Positions 37,677 through 49,058 of a DNA stretch of 64,000 bases are shown here, piece by piece. Under the pieces are notes generated by a model. It ran no database searches and was not told the DNA's origin. It saw nothing but the letters and a program-made list of their open reading frames with translations. The stretch lies in contig RCTD01000013.1 in NCBI GenBank assembly GCA_014898415.1, positions 682,001 to 746,000 of the forward strand, written 5' to 3'. A program made the translations under genes and the position numbers. Source of the stretch: Stromatinia cepivora (lineage: Eukaryota > Ascomycota > Leotiomycetes > Helotiales > Sclerotiniaceae). Numbering within the stretch: position 1 is the stretch's first letter; each line of letters begins with the position of its first letter.

Positions 37677-40621
37677 ATAAAAAACTTAATTGAATTCAAT
37701 GAAACTTTTATTAAGGTTATTCATAATATATTCTTTGATGATTTTTAATTGTTTTAGGGATATTTTGTAAAGTAGATTGTAATATAAAATTTGTTTTCCT
37801 TTACCTTTTAATATGATTTTATAATTATAAGATTGGTTAGAAGACAAGATATTTGATTTATATTTGGAAAAGGCTCGATGATATTATCGATATTTAGATA
37901 ATATTTCAGATTCTAAATCGATTTCGATCAATACTCGATCAAGTTTCTTTCGAACTTTTATATTCTTGAATTCGGTTAAAGCAATCAATATTTTCTTTTT
38001 TATATATTATTTGTTTTATTGGAAATCTATTATATTATCAAATTCTTTTAAAATAATGATAAAGAGTTCAGTTTGTTTATTTCTTTTGTATTCTAATTGG
38101 AATTTATCGGGTTTGAATGTATATAGATTGAGGATTTCGGGTGATATATAGGGAAGGCATTTATAGATCTATAATAATAGTATAATTGGTTAAGAAAAGA
38201 ATGGATTGAATTTAAAAGGAATTAGGATTTCTTTCTTTTCAACAAAAATCTGTATTGTATTTATATTTGAAGGTTCTTGTTGTATATTATCAATTATAAT
38301 TGATCTGCTCAATTATGAATCTTTTCGATTCCAATATTCTTTGAATTGATCATTTTGTCGATCAGCATTTTGTTAGATTAATCGATTGATTTTCTGTTTG
38401 CAAAAGGATGATTAAATAATAAAGAGATTATTCGAATAGAAAATGATACAGAGTTTTTTTTTAGACCATTCGAGATATTAATTAAAGCAATCGAATTTTG
38501 TTCGAATCTTTGATAACCAAAGTCTACCTAAAATAATATTATAACTCCTTAATTCAATAATAAAAAAAAGAACAAAAGATTGTTCATAATTATCGATTAT
38601 TAAATTAAGGAATATAAAATAAATAATAATATGACCTTATATACCATTATACTTTTTAACTTTAATTGAAGTTTCAAACAATATAATTCTGGATTTAAAT
38701 ATAGGAAATAAACAAATAAAAAGTATAATATTAATAAAAACGAATTCATTTACTTCAAAATCAATAAATGCTCTTGATCGATAAATATAATCATTTTTCG
38801 AAAAATTGCAAAAAAAAATGAATATTTCTTCTCTTATAAACTTAATTAGATCAAGAAATCTTATATTTCATATAGTATTTAAAATAGAAATAGAGTCTAA
38901 ACATTTGATTTTAAATACTTTTCTTCTTCTAAATAAATATTCTATATAACTTCAATTATAGCTTCTAAACTGAAATCTTCTTCGATATCCCGATATTCTT
39001 CGAATTCTTCTATTTCTTCTTATACCATCTCGATTTCATTAAAGTTATCAATACAAAGCATTAATATATATACTACTCCAGAAAAAGAAAAAAGCGACAA
39101 GTATTTGAAGTTCGAATAGTTATTAGATACAATAAGGCTGGTATATCCGGGAAGGGTATTCCAGAGTAGAAATAGTTTCGGGAACATAGAGATTCCAAAA
39201 TTGAAATTGTTAAAGCTCTGAAAGGGTTACAAGGAATTCATAATAACCATTGATTTGCGAATAATTACAGAAGTTTCTCGATCAATACAATATCGATTTC
39301 GTTCTTATAATGAAACTTTATTTTGATTTACTCTAATAAATATATTCATAAGTTCTTTTATAATCTTATAATCCTTGATAAATATTATTACCGTTTATAA
39401 AAGAAAATCGGAAATCTTCCATTCGAGATCCCTAAATAAAATCTTATCATCAGTAATCTCTATTTGGATAATAAGTAATCTGAACTTCTTATATCATTCT
39501 AGAAAATTGTCATATTGAGTTATATTAGATATAACCTATATCTCATATTGAGAATAAGTATCATCGATTTCGGCCAAATTCTGATAGATCGTTATAAACT
39601 GTTCGATCAATTCGAGTACCGTAAATCGGGGCATTTGTATATAAAAAGTATAACAATGTATTTATACTTTCGATTCGATTTGATCGATTATATATACACA
39701 ATATTATATTTTATTCTTAAATAATATAATATATAACTTGAATTATTTTATAATTAATAATTGTTATAAACTAGTTTTAGATTCAATATTATCATTACAT
39801 TTAATAATAAGATTTATAAGTTTTAATATATATATATTTTACTACAAATTATAATTAATATAGGAATACGATCTTAATTAATTAGATTGACTTTTTGAAT
39901 AAAAGGACCCTTGATTATTAAATAAATCATTATTTTCTGAAAAAGAAAAAGAATCCTTAAAAAATCCCGGATAATTAAATCATTTGATTAAAGTTTTCTT
40001 TCTTTAACTTTGGGATCTTCAGATTTGCTTAAATAAAGGTCCTTGAATTTCGATTAAAGAAATAAAGAGAATCCTAAATACTATTATTGATCTGGATACC
40101 TATATAAATATCATTTGAAGTTTAAAAGAAAATTATATTGTTATAAAGCTTATTATTATTATAACTTTCAATTATCGATTTTCTTTTTTCAAATTTATAA
40201 TCATTACATAAAGATCTTATAATTGTAATAATAATTCGGAAAAAACAATTGAACCATTAGGAATATCAACTTTATACATTGGAATCTTCTTTTTACCAGT
40301 TTTCTTTTTTCCAATAATAACATTATCCAATCCTATATTTATATTTTCTTTGAAAGATTATTGAAATAATTGAGGGGAAGAAAAAGGTTCCTTAAAATAT
40401 ACTTTCGAAGATTTGGAATATACAAAAGAAAAAGTTCGTTGTATTATGAAAATAATGGTATATTTCTAAAGATATTTATATTTTCATCGATTAAATCGGA
40501 ATAAATCTTTTTCCTTTAAATATAATATTTATAAAAGTTCACCTAAGAAAGTATTATTAAAGTAAAATATTATTTGGGAGATTATCAAATAACCAAACAC
40601 TTGTAAATGAATTATAGATAA
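37677..40621 (-). pseudogene. A1 fragment: RT start, protease and gag region
   Basis: The 5' part of the A1 internal region, colinear with A2 30425-33371. RT N-terminal sequence occupies the first few hundred bases; the rest is decayed gag/protease with no readable domain. Open frames on the plus strand here (37966-38151 and 39515-39724) are chance frames in AT-rich DNA. Confidence 0.7.
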
Positions 40622-40903
40622 TATAATATATAAAAGTTATAATAAAACTGAATAAATAGAATCAATTATATTCTTTAAAATCTATAATTGAAGAATTATA
40701 ATTTATAAAGAACAACTAGATATATATATACAAATATTCATTTATAAGCTATAGAATTGTACATATATATTATTAGGATCACCATTTTACTATACTAAAT
40801 CATATAAATCGTAATATATATGCATAAACGATCAGTTCACCAATGGATATGGGAGATAAAGGGTATCACGTGGTTAGCCTCCTGTGGTTCACGATTCGTG
40901 ACA
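40622..40903 (-). repeat. A1 5' LTR (282 bp)
   Basis: Marks the right edge of the whole island. The outer end is preserved (CACGATTCGTGACA at 40890-40903) and is followed by the AATAT duplication at 40904-40908. The inner end is decayed to TATAATATAT. Confidence 0.9.
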
Positions 40904-41194
40904 AATATAAGTGGTCTAGTACTGTACAACCTTTGAGATATATCAGTACTTTGTTTTATTTCACGGACGATTTCCATTCTAACGTTTGTACGGAAAAAGA
41001 TGTATTATTACTAGAGCCCAAGAATACAAAAAAAAAGAATAATTAATTAAATATTTGAAAATGTATATAGAAACGCCAAGTGAATTCATCATGATAAAAC
41101 GACTTATACTAGCTTCCTGAACAGGTACTGGCATTCTCTAAGCATTTCTTGCGGATTACTCCCTAAACTCCAGATAATGTTCAAAACTCTTATT

Positions 41195-41404
41195 TCACAA
41201 CTCCCCCAATCTCAATTGCTCAATTCGTCTCCTCACGCCATTCATTTCCTTTCTCGCCTCAGCAACCCTCAACGCATCCTTAAGCTCTATCTCCTTTCTA
41301 CGTGCTTCTTCTTCTAGTATCTTGAGTTCTGCGTCTAGATTTTTCAAATTTCCATTTGCATTTAAGTCTGGCTTCCTGTCCGGGTCGGTCTCAGATTTTA
41401 ACAT
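41195..41404 (-). CDS. Small coiled-coil ORF or C-terminal exon of the gene upstream
   Basis: A 69-codon frame with an ATG, mostly charged and heptad-like (LDAELKILEEEARRKEIELK, then ALRVAEARKEMNGVRRRIEQ), so probably one long coiled coil. It lies downstream of the stop of the 41480-44370 gene on the same strand and in the same frame, separated from it by a single stop and about 25 codons that stay open. It may be its own short gene, or the original C-terminus of the larger protein cut off by a stop or joined by an unseen splice. No family was recognised. Confidence 0.4.
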   Translation of the reverse strand: MLKSETDPDRKPDLNANGNLKNLDAELKILEEEARRKEIELKDALRVAEARKEMNGVRRRIEQLRLGEL

Positions 41405-41479
41405 TTGGGCAGATGTAGTGATAGATAAATAGGTAGTGGTGAAAGCGAGGGAGGGAACCCATGTATCGAGGTCGATTAT

Positions 41480-44370
41480 TTAAATATTTGGAGGTTTGGT
41501 GGCTTTAATGACGGCCAAAAGGGCGACAGCGGCGGGACAAGGAGACAGCCCGGTTTCAGACGAGGCGCCGAAATCCAGTTGGCCAGCTATGGGGAGCTTA
41601 GCGGGGGCATTTATCACCTGAACGCTTGGACTAGGTGTCGTCTGAGAATTTTCAGTTTTGACATCTGAGGCAACCGAGATGGGAATAAGTGCTTGAGCGA
41701 ATGGAATTGTTTCGGGTGGATCAGGGTTAGAAGTATCCATAATCGATGGTTCAGATGTTAAAGCAGGGAGCGCTGGACGCTTTACAATCGTATTGACAGG
41801 CTCGGCGTTTGAGCTAGGTGAAATCTGTAATTTCTCGGACTTTGTATTTGAGGAAGCCAAAAGCTCAACGGATTGAGTTGAAGGAGTAAGAGCTGTAGGC
41901 CGAGTTGTGACGGAAGAATCGGGTGCCAATTTACGGAACTTCAACGGACCGGCTGCTACAGGATTATCAATATCCATAGGGTCTGACGGGCGTTGTTCTC
42001 CAGATCTATGTGGCTCAGATTCAACATTTGCCGAGCTCGAGACTGAGGGGTTCGTGCCCTGTTCTACGCGTTGATTAGAAATGTGGTCTAGTCTGCTTTC
42101 TAAGGCAGTCTCCATGAACGGTTTCTTGGCTAGTGAGGGTCGTTTTGATCCGGACAAATCCATGAATTCAGCAGGCCGTTTTGGTGCTTTAAAAGTGGGC
42201 TCGAACTTTATCTTAGGTTGCAAAGTAGCTGTCGAGCTGGATAATTCAACATTGCAGGCCTTGCTAGATGCACATTCTGTGACGCCATTATCAATCTGCC
42301 TCTCGGAGTCAGAGCATCTGGATGAAGGAGCATTGAGAGCTTCTAGAGCGGTTGAACCTGAAGTTGGTTTAGTCAGCATGTTGCTGGTCGTGTGAGTGGA
42401 CTCGGTGGTGCCTGAACATGGAGATACACGAGGAAAGCTATTAAAAAACGCGCTACGAGATTAGGACCTTTTTCGTTGGTAGTTTCAGATTTCCTCTCAA
42501 CCACAGCAGGTTGCTCCGTACTATCTAAAGTACGGCCATGAGTAGCCTGGAGGTGGCTAATAAATGCTCGAGAACTAGGGAATCTGCAACTACATTCTAG
42601 ACAGACGGGCTCTGGATTATAAGGTCCGAATTCACCAGTAGTTGAGCTCGAGACATTCCCTACAATTGCGATTCCTGTTGCGGGTTGAATCTGTGCAGAT
42701 TCACTTGCCAAGGAACTCATGCTTCGGGAATTTTGATCAGTCTGTGGTTGAGGAGTAATATCTGGCCTATTCCTTACAGCTCCTGCTGGCTTGGAAACGG
42801 GCGCTACTAATCCTGAACCACGAGATGCGCCAGTATGAGCGAGAGACGGGATTCGTGTATTTCCTGAAAACTTGTCCAATTTCTCAGGTCTGTTTTCCAA
42901 ATCGATAGCAGCCTTCTCGGACTTGCCAACAACTTCTGAATCCTGGGGTATCTCTCCTTTGTCAATATATCGACGCCTCTCCTGTCATTGAATGAGTTTG
43001 TGGTCTATAACACCATCTATTGATTGCTACGTACCTGTAGCTTTTTAAATGCTCTCGGTATCTCATACCAGTACAATTTACTCCATGAGCGCCAGTAATC
43101 TGGTAGGTTCTTGCGGAGCTCATTTTTGAGTGCATCGGTAGCTGCTTTCTTAGGCTTCGGGCCAAGTGCTTTGTAATGATGCGACCATATTTGCTGGAAA
43201 TCATGTTTCTGAGTACAAAATCAGTACATCAACACACTTTAGAAATGGTACGGAGGGTCCACTCACTGAAAGCTCTCCATAAGCTATCTCTCGTTCTCTG
43301 GAAGTCAACAAATCCCAAGACTGTCGAATTGGAGCGATAGGGGTCTGCGCTATAGCTGTGGTATCGAAAAACTCTTGCTTCTGTAAGTAATGATATCGAA
43401 TTCACGGATTTATCGGAACTCACTCTCTCCGCGCCATAAGTAATAGAAGTTTTGTGTATCGCTGTACCTAAAAAGCTTTTTAGTATGTGTTGGAGGGGTC
43501 AAGTATTTTTCTATGTCTTTGTCCAGCACGGCCTCTCCATTTGCTAATCTGGAAAAAGTTAGTAACACATCATCACTGATTCAAATGAAAATCTACCTCA
43601 ATTTGTGTGTAATCTTATGTTTCTGGTAGACATTACGATGAACAAGAGTCCTCTCCAAAGTATCCAATGAATGTCTGCCATCAACTTGCATGGTATAATT
43701 GTCCAGCTTCATTGTATGTTCTTTAAGCTTTAGGTCGTATTCATCCTTGGTGCATTGGATATCACCGGCTCCCTTGTACTTACATACTCCAATGCAGAGT
43801 CCTTCTAGCATACGTGGGTAGCGACGCGTGCCGTTAACTCCAGGTTTAATAAAATCATTTTCTAATCAACTTAATCAAATGACTACTAATTTGAAAGGTG
43901 CAGCACGTACCTGGGACTAGTGGTGCTAGTTTCATGTGCACATTAGACCTCAAACCTCCATCGATTATAGCGTAGTCAATAGACTCAATCAAGATGCTCT
44001 CATCTTTCTGACTAGGTTCCTTGGCATTAGACTTTGGGTATTTCTTCTGCCAGATCAAGCTTCCAGAATGAACATCTGATAATTTGATCATGACACCATC
44101 ATAGTATCCATGATTGAAGCCTTGCTTCAATGTGATTTCCAGACCGAATGCTTCATCATTTGAAACGATGAACCGTGTGAGTTCACCTGTTTCTCGGTCT
44201 TTCTTCCCGACTTCCATAAACTCATCAAGGTATTTTTGTTTGCTGGTATCGGAAATCATGGGGAATGTCCGTAGACGGACAGAAAAACGGTCATACGACT
44301 CTCCCAAACAGGCCGCCATGATAAAGTTGATGATTGGGGTGAGATTGTATACCGATTTCGTCAGGCTCAT
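41480..44370 (-). CDS. Unrecognised multi-exon protein with one C2H2 finger (one frameshift)
   Basis: Seven exons on the minus strand: 44370-43911, 43861-43597, 43548-43424, 43380-43267, 43208-43035, 42981-42468 and 42411-41480. Introns are 43-56 bp; the last donor (GTCCTA) is weak. The exons total 2,584 bases, one more than a multiple of three. The extra base lies in exon 3, probably in the A5 run at 43470-43474; without it the product is about 860 residues. The N-terminal half (residues 1-400) is a globular-looking region with an internal domain DEAFGLEITLKQGFNHGYYD and a later REREIAYGELS, KHDFQQIWSHHYKALG block; I know no function for it. Residues around 475-500 form a C2H2 finger (CLECSCRF, SHLQATH). 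The last 300 residues are Ser/Pro-rich and disordered. Likely a nuclear protein (inference). A later Met (44319) could be the true start. Confidence 0.65.
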
Positions 44371-46071
44371 GCTTCAGGTTCTTAGGCACAGGGAAAACCA
44401 CATCGAAGAACTATGTTTATACCTGTGACTAGATCATTGTCTGCTCGAGATACAATCCGTAAAATGCAGGGCAGTGATAGGTACACCTTTGTAATTTCAT
44501 CCACTCCTTTCACTCCCTCATCATCTCCCTATCGAAGTACACTATTCTTGCCATAGAACCTTCCCAGGTCACTAGTACCCAAAGAATCGGTCATTGCATG
44601 AAAGTAGTGAACATCTTAACGATTTTGAATAATGGGAGGATATAGGCGAGGCATAGTCGCGAACCCACGCATTTGTAGCATCCTTAGAAACTCGCGTTTA
44701 CTTATAAATCACAGCCGCAAAGCCTTACTCTGTCGATCAGATTCGAATCCCTGAATAATGCAGTGCTCATACACATTCATGAACTCTTCTACAAGACTTA
44801 TACCTCCTAATCAATGTGTGCACGAATACTATCCGGACACAATTGATATTTGCTGATCAATCACCCCCGCACAGATCTGCTTGATTTTGACATTGTGCAA
44901 GGCTATATTTGTATCGTAATGGTGTCTTAGTATACAAAAAGGATACGCTAAGGCAAGCATGGTGATACTTTGCCATACTCCGTTGTTGCTTTTAAAGCCG
45001 ATCCATATCCATTTGATTTATCAGCAAAGCTAACTCGTATATAGTGGAATCGTGGGATATTGAACTTCACCCCATAATGACAAGTAACTTTACTCCTGTA
45101 GCTTAAAGCTTGTTACTTTTTACTCATTAAACAAAAGAAATATGTTAGAAACTGCGGAATTAAATAGTATACTCGCTTATGCTACTATGTTCTCTCCAGA
45201 GGTACCATACTCCTTTCTATAATGTTCAACCCCTTGACCTCTCAAACTATTGCATGTTTGATCTTCTGCTCCCAATCCAAGTCGTTTTCGGTGGATCTCT
45301 TCCAGTTAACCTTCCCAAGGAGATTCCAAATGTGTCGCTTCAACTTAAACCGACAATTCACGAGATCTCCAACTCTCACCCTTTACCAAGTAAATAAGAG
45401 ACATCGGTTGATGATGTTATATGAAAGTGAAAATCCCCAGATATCGATGACCATTACGCCGCACGCAAACAACTTAGGATGCAAAAACACACTCAGGCTC
45501 ACGTAAACCTAGTTGTAATGGTACATCGATATAAATTTCAGAAAGATGTATATCAAGTATGCATTATACAGTACAGCTTAGGAGTTAGATGAGACAAGTG
45601 ATTTCTATCATAGTGCTCAGCCACTGCTGGTAACTGCCCACTTTATAAAACCCTTGTATAATTTCACAAATTTTATCATTATCAAACCAGTTCAAGATCA
45701 TGCATTTCTCATTAAATAGAAACCCAACGACAACTTCATTGAGTTGAATAACGTTAATTATAACATCAAAGAAGTCGCGAAGACTTGGCCCGGAAATACG
45801 TTTTTGCGCGCGGACCTATTCTGAGCCGTATCACTCCAAACAGCTTACCTTCAACCATATACCCAAAATTCACCCTTGACAGCCTGACCACTTTCTCTAA
45901 TCCCACGATCATTTAACTTTCACGCTCACTCTCTGCAGGATCGCGCAGACCCATTACCTTATTCTCATAGAATTCTTCGAACCACTACATCCATTCAATC
46001 CTCCATCCTCTTTACGCAAACCAAACCAAATCACCCGCACTTCACCTCATTCACTTCCACTCATTACAAAA
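44371..46071. other. Divergent intergenic region
   Basis: Between the heads of the C2H2-containing gene (minus) and TRS33 (plus), so it holds both promoters. I see no gene. Short frames around 45179-45506 have no codon or homology support. Confidence 0.5.
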
Positions 46072-46827
46072 ATGTCCTTCGAGTCTCCGCTGCCCCCCTA
46101 TAATGCCTCCGATCCTACAGCCACCTTCCTCAATTCCTCGTGTCTGGACCTCCTCCTTATCGAACTCGTTCCTCTAGCCTACCGTACTGTTCACGCACTT
46201 GATGCGCCAGCCTCTTCTTCCTCCTCTTCTCCCAATCCTTCACAGCCTCCAAAAATGGAAGAAGACGAGGAACGGGACCGTGTCTTTTTCCGCCTCGAAA
46301 CTCTCGGATATCGTGTTGGTTTAGGTTTAGTCGAGAGATTTAGTAAAGATCGCCCACGGTTTACGGATACGTTGGACGTGATTAAGTTTTTGTGTAAAGA
46401 TTTATGGATGTTAGTTTTTAGGAAACAGATTGATAATTTGAAAACGAATCATCGGGTACTTAACTCCTTGCTACTTTCACTTTTCTATGTTATTTTCGGG
46501 GGGAAATTGAGTCCTAACACAGTGTAGGGAGTCTACGTCCTAACAGACCATTCTTTCCGTCCCTTTGCGCGCATGAGTACAGAGCCAGGTGGAAATGCAC
46601 TTATACGGGCACAACCTGTTAGTTGCCCTCTATTCCCACATTGCCTTGATGTGCATATAACAATCAACTAACACTTCGAAATACAGTTCTTATACTTTCC
46701 CTGCGGCATAATTCGTGGAGCCCTCGCTTCAATGGGTATAAACGCCACCGTTCAAGCGGAAACAACCGAATTACCGGGCGCTACATTTCAGATCAAGAGT
46801 ATTGTTAATACTACCACTGGGAAATGA
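46072..46827 (+). CDS. TRS33: TRAPP complex subunit Trs33 (TRAPPC6 type)
   Basis: A subunit of the TRAPP tethering and Rab (Ypt1/Ypt31) exchange complexes at the Golgi (established for the family). Three exons, 46072-46455, 46528-46617 and 46687-46827, encode 204 residues; both introns are phase 0. Family signatures: DVIKFLCKDLWMLVFRKQID then NLKTNHRG.YVL.D.SF at the exon 1-2 junction, and FLYFPCGIIRGALASMGINA on exon 3, where the Bet3 fold packs. An acidic/Ser-Pro insert around residues 45-65 (SSSSSSPNPSQPP) is a fungal extra loop. The first ATG opens the frame. Confidence 0.92.
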
Positions 46828-49058
46828 TGATTGCGTTTGGATCCCCGGAAAAAGATTCAATACATTCTGCCGGAGCTATCAGAAACAGCATGAGGTCAGG
46901 CCGCTTCGATGGAGGCCAGAGATGGGCTCAAAGAGAGTCCTAATATACACAACTGGCCCTGTGACGAACGCGAAGAGAGAACGAAGAAAGATATCCAATA
47001 CCACAATGTGCACCATAGTACGATAAATTTGGTGATTTGGCGAGATGGCATGGCACGGAATTAGAGGATGCATAGCAAGGAGTCATAGGACAGAGCAGGA
47101 CAAATCAGAAACTGAAGGTCTCTGAGGATAGATAGACATATCATGTCTCCAGCGTACTGCGGCTTTGTTGGGGTGGACCAGCGAGAGATGACCCCTGAAG
47201 CAGAGACTTGATAGTCAGACACAAGAATGAGAATTCACGCACGTTGAATATATGAGAATACCAGGACATCTTGATATCGCATCCTACTAAAATTGAAGTC
47301 AATTGCTACCTTAATCTACATCCCACATCATCCATCTACCTAACAATATTTCTTGCCCATCTCATGTCTTGTATCTCATATCTCATATCTAACACCTTAT
47401 TTTTCACACCCCCAATCCCACACTGAGGAAAAGAGGAAAAGCAGTGATATACCAAGTGTCACAGAACACTTCACTATTCCCAATTCCCTCCCGCTCTCTG
47501 CAAGCAAGAATCATACTCGAGCATACATCATATACACCAAAAGTATACTCCTCTCTTCTCTTACATACAATATACAATATACAATATATAATCCATCCGC
47601 TAATCATAAAAATAACAAATTGTCTGTCCCCTTAGACACACAACAAAAACCCCATAAGGTGTAATTCTCTTTGCATCGCAAATAAAGTATTTTATACAAC
47701 CTTATTTCACTTCTTTACCTTTTCACGTTTGAATTCGCTTTTCAACTAGAGTAGTATTTATTTCTTTTTTAGACTAATATTATCCTATCCTATCTTGGAA
47801 TTACTATACTCCCAGCCTCAGACACTATATTAATTAATCACAGGAAGAAAATCTTATTTCACTGTCTATGATTCCAACTAGATAGATTCTCAAAACGTTC
47901 CATTCCATTCCATTCACACTCCACAACTTACCTCTCCATAATATCTATCTAAAAGTAAGATTACAATCCATCGAATTCATCTGAGATTTTTGGAAATTGA
48001 AAATGATACTCGAGTAGATATACACACACCTAGAGCTGACTCCACCAATATATCCTTCCTTCATGGATTCTTTTGAGATGAAATGGAATGGGAGTTTTCG
48101 ATAATCTTATATACAATGATTTATTATTTTTATTTGTTTGAAATATGGATGTGTTTGGGTTGATGAGGGGAATTTATCTCTCGGGGGGGGGGGGGGGGGG
48201 GGGGGTGTTATAAAGAGGGAAAAGGAAAAAGAACAGGGAAAAGGAAAGGGGATGAGGAGAATTAAACGAATTTTCAACGGATATCAAGAGAGGTAAGTGA
48301 GGATGTGAAATGGATAGTTAGGAGTTGATTTATCTGAAGAACTGAATATTGTTGGGTTTTATATAACATGGCAGAATAGACCAGGGTAGTAGATATAAAA
48401 GTTTTTCATGATTCGGAAAGTTTAGGTTCTCTGAATGTTGTTGAACATTTCGATGAACTAAACATTTCAAACTCGCCCAGGCTACGTACAAATGGATGGT
48501 AGAACTAATTTCTTTCTTTTTGATTATCTATACACACCTGAGTGTTATATTCTCTTCTTACAAACATTGATATTGATATTGACAAATGAAAAGACTCAAG
48601 AAAAGAAAAGGAGTGTAGAAGTGAAAGGAAAGTTTGCACCAGAGTACCAGTACCTAGTACCAGGTTCTCAGATAATTATGTCCTAGAATCAAATCCTTAA
48701 AACGCCATGCTCACTTGCTTGAATACATCCGGCACCAATTCAAGCCCATCGCTAAAATATTGGAACCCCTTCCCCTCCTTTCCAATCCAAAGGCCCGTTG
48801 TCCCGTCCTAATCATTCCATTCCATTCCAATCCTGTCCTGTCCTGCCCCTCCCACCTGGGTATATCTCGCTGAACCATATTCCAATCCAATTCCCGTCCC
48901 ATCTTATGTTTCCTTTCTTCTTCCAAATCTCTAATAACCTCCTTCGAATTTCGGTGAATTTGAGCTGCAAAAAATGGCATCGACACTACCGTGCTCCGCA
49001 TTATCTCGTTTTACCAAAGAATTCTACATCGAAGAAGTGTATCTGTTTCTCTCTCCCC
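46828..49058. other. Intergenic region with poly-G tract
   Basis: The space between the ends of TRS33 (plus) and the DUF2015-like gene (minus), which converge. It holds pyrimidine-rich and purine-rich patches and the G run at 48183-48205. Several short frames (46802-47026, 47353-47664, 48711-49001, 48798-49214) show no support and are not taken as genes. Confidence 0.5.
48183..48205. repeat. Run of 23 G
   Basis: An uninterrupted homopolymer of 23 G on the plus strand, followed by a purine-rich stretch of A/G to about 48290. Such runs can form G-quadruplexes and are also prone to length error in sequencing. Confidence 0.9.

Larger units (their letters stand above)
3370..40903 (-). mobile_element. 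Ty3/gypsy chromovirus copy A1, split by six insertions
   Basis: This is the outermost element of the island. Its 5' LTR is at 40622-40903 and its 3' LTR at 3370-5333, so it runs on the minus strand. The 5-bp target duplication AATAT occurs at 3365-3369 and 40904-40908. Its own sequence survives in pieces: 5334-7176, 15622-15957, 25899-26602, 33654-34284, 35961-36001 and 37677-40621. They are interrupted in order by B1 (in the LTR), C1, C2, A2, B3 and B4. Subtracting each insert plus its 5-bp duplication leaves 7,044 bp, against 7,051 bp for the uninterrupted copy A2. The order of domains on the minus strand (gag, RT, RNase H, integrase, chromodomain) defines the group. All frames are broken by RIP-type mutations. 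Confidence 0.93.

Noticed and set aside
37966..39724. Plus-strand frames in the A1 5' region (37966-38151, 39515-39724)
   Set aside because: A1 is on the minus strand, as shown by RT, RNase H and polypurine tracts. These are chance frames in AT-rich DNA.
43229..43423. 64-codon frame reading through exon 4 of the C2H2-containing gene
   Set aside because: The alternative frame of the same exon joins both neighbours at phase 0 (ELS to KHDF) and gives the coherent product.
45179..45506. Overlapping plus-strand frames between the C2H2-containing gene and TRS33
   Set aside because: No splice structure, conserved motif or codon bias; they lie in a divergent promoter region.
47353..47664. 103-codon frame downstream of TRS33
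   Set aside because: Low-complexity pyrimidine-rich DNA with no domain; overlapping frames on both strands are equally open.
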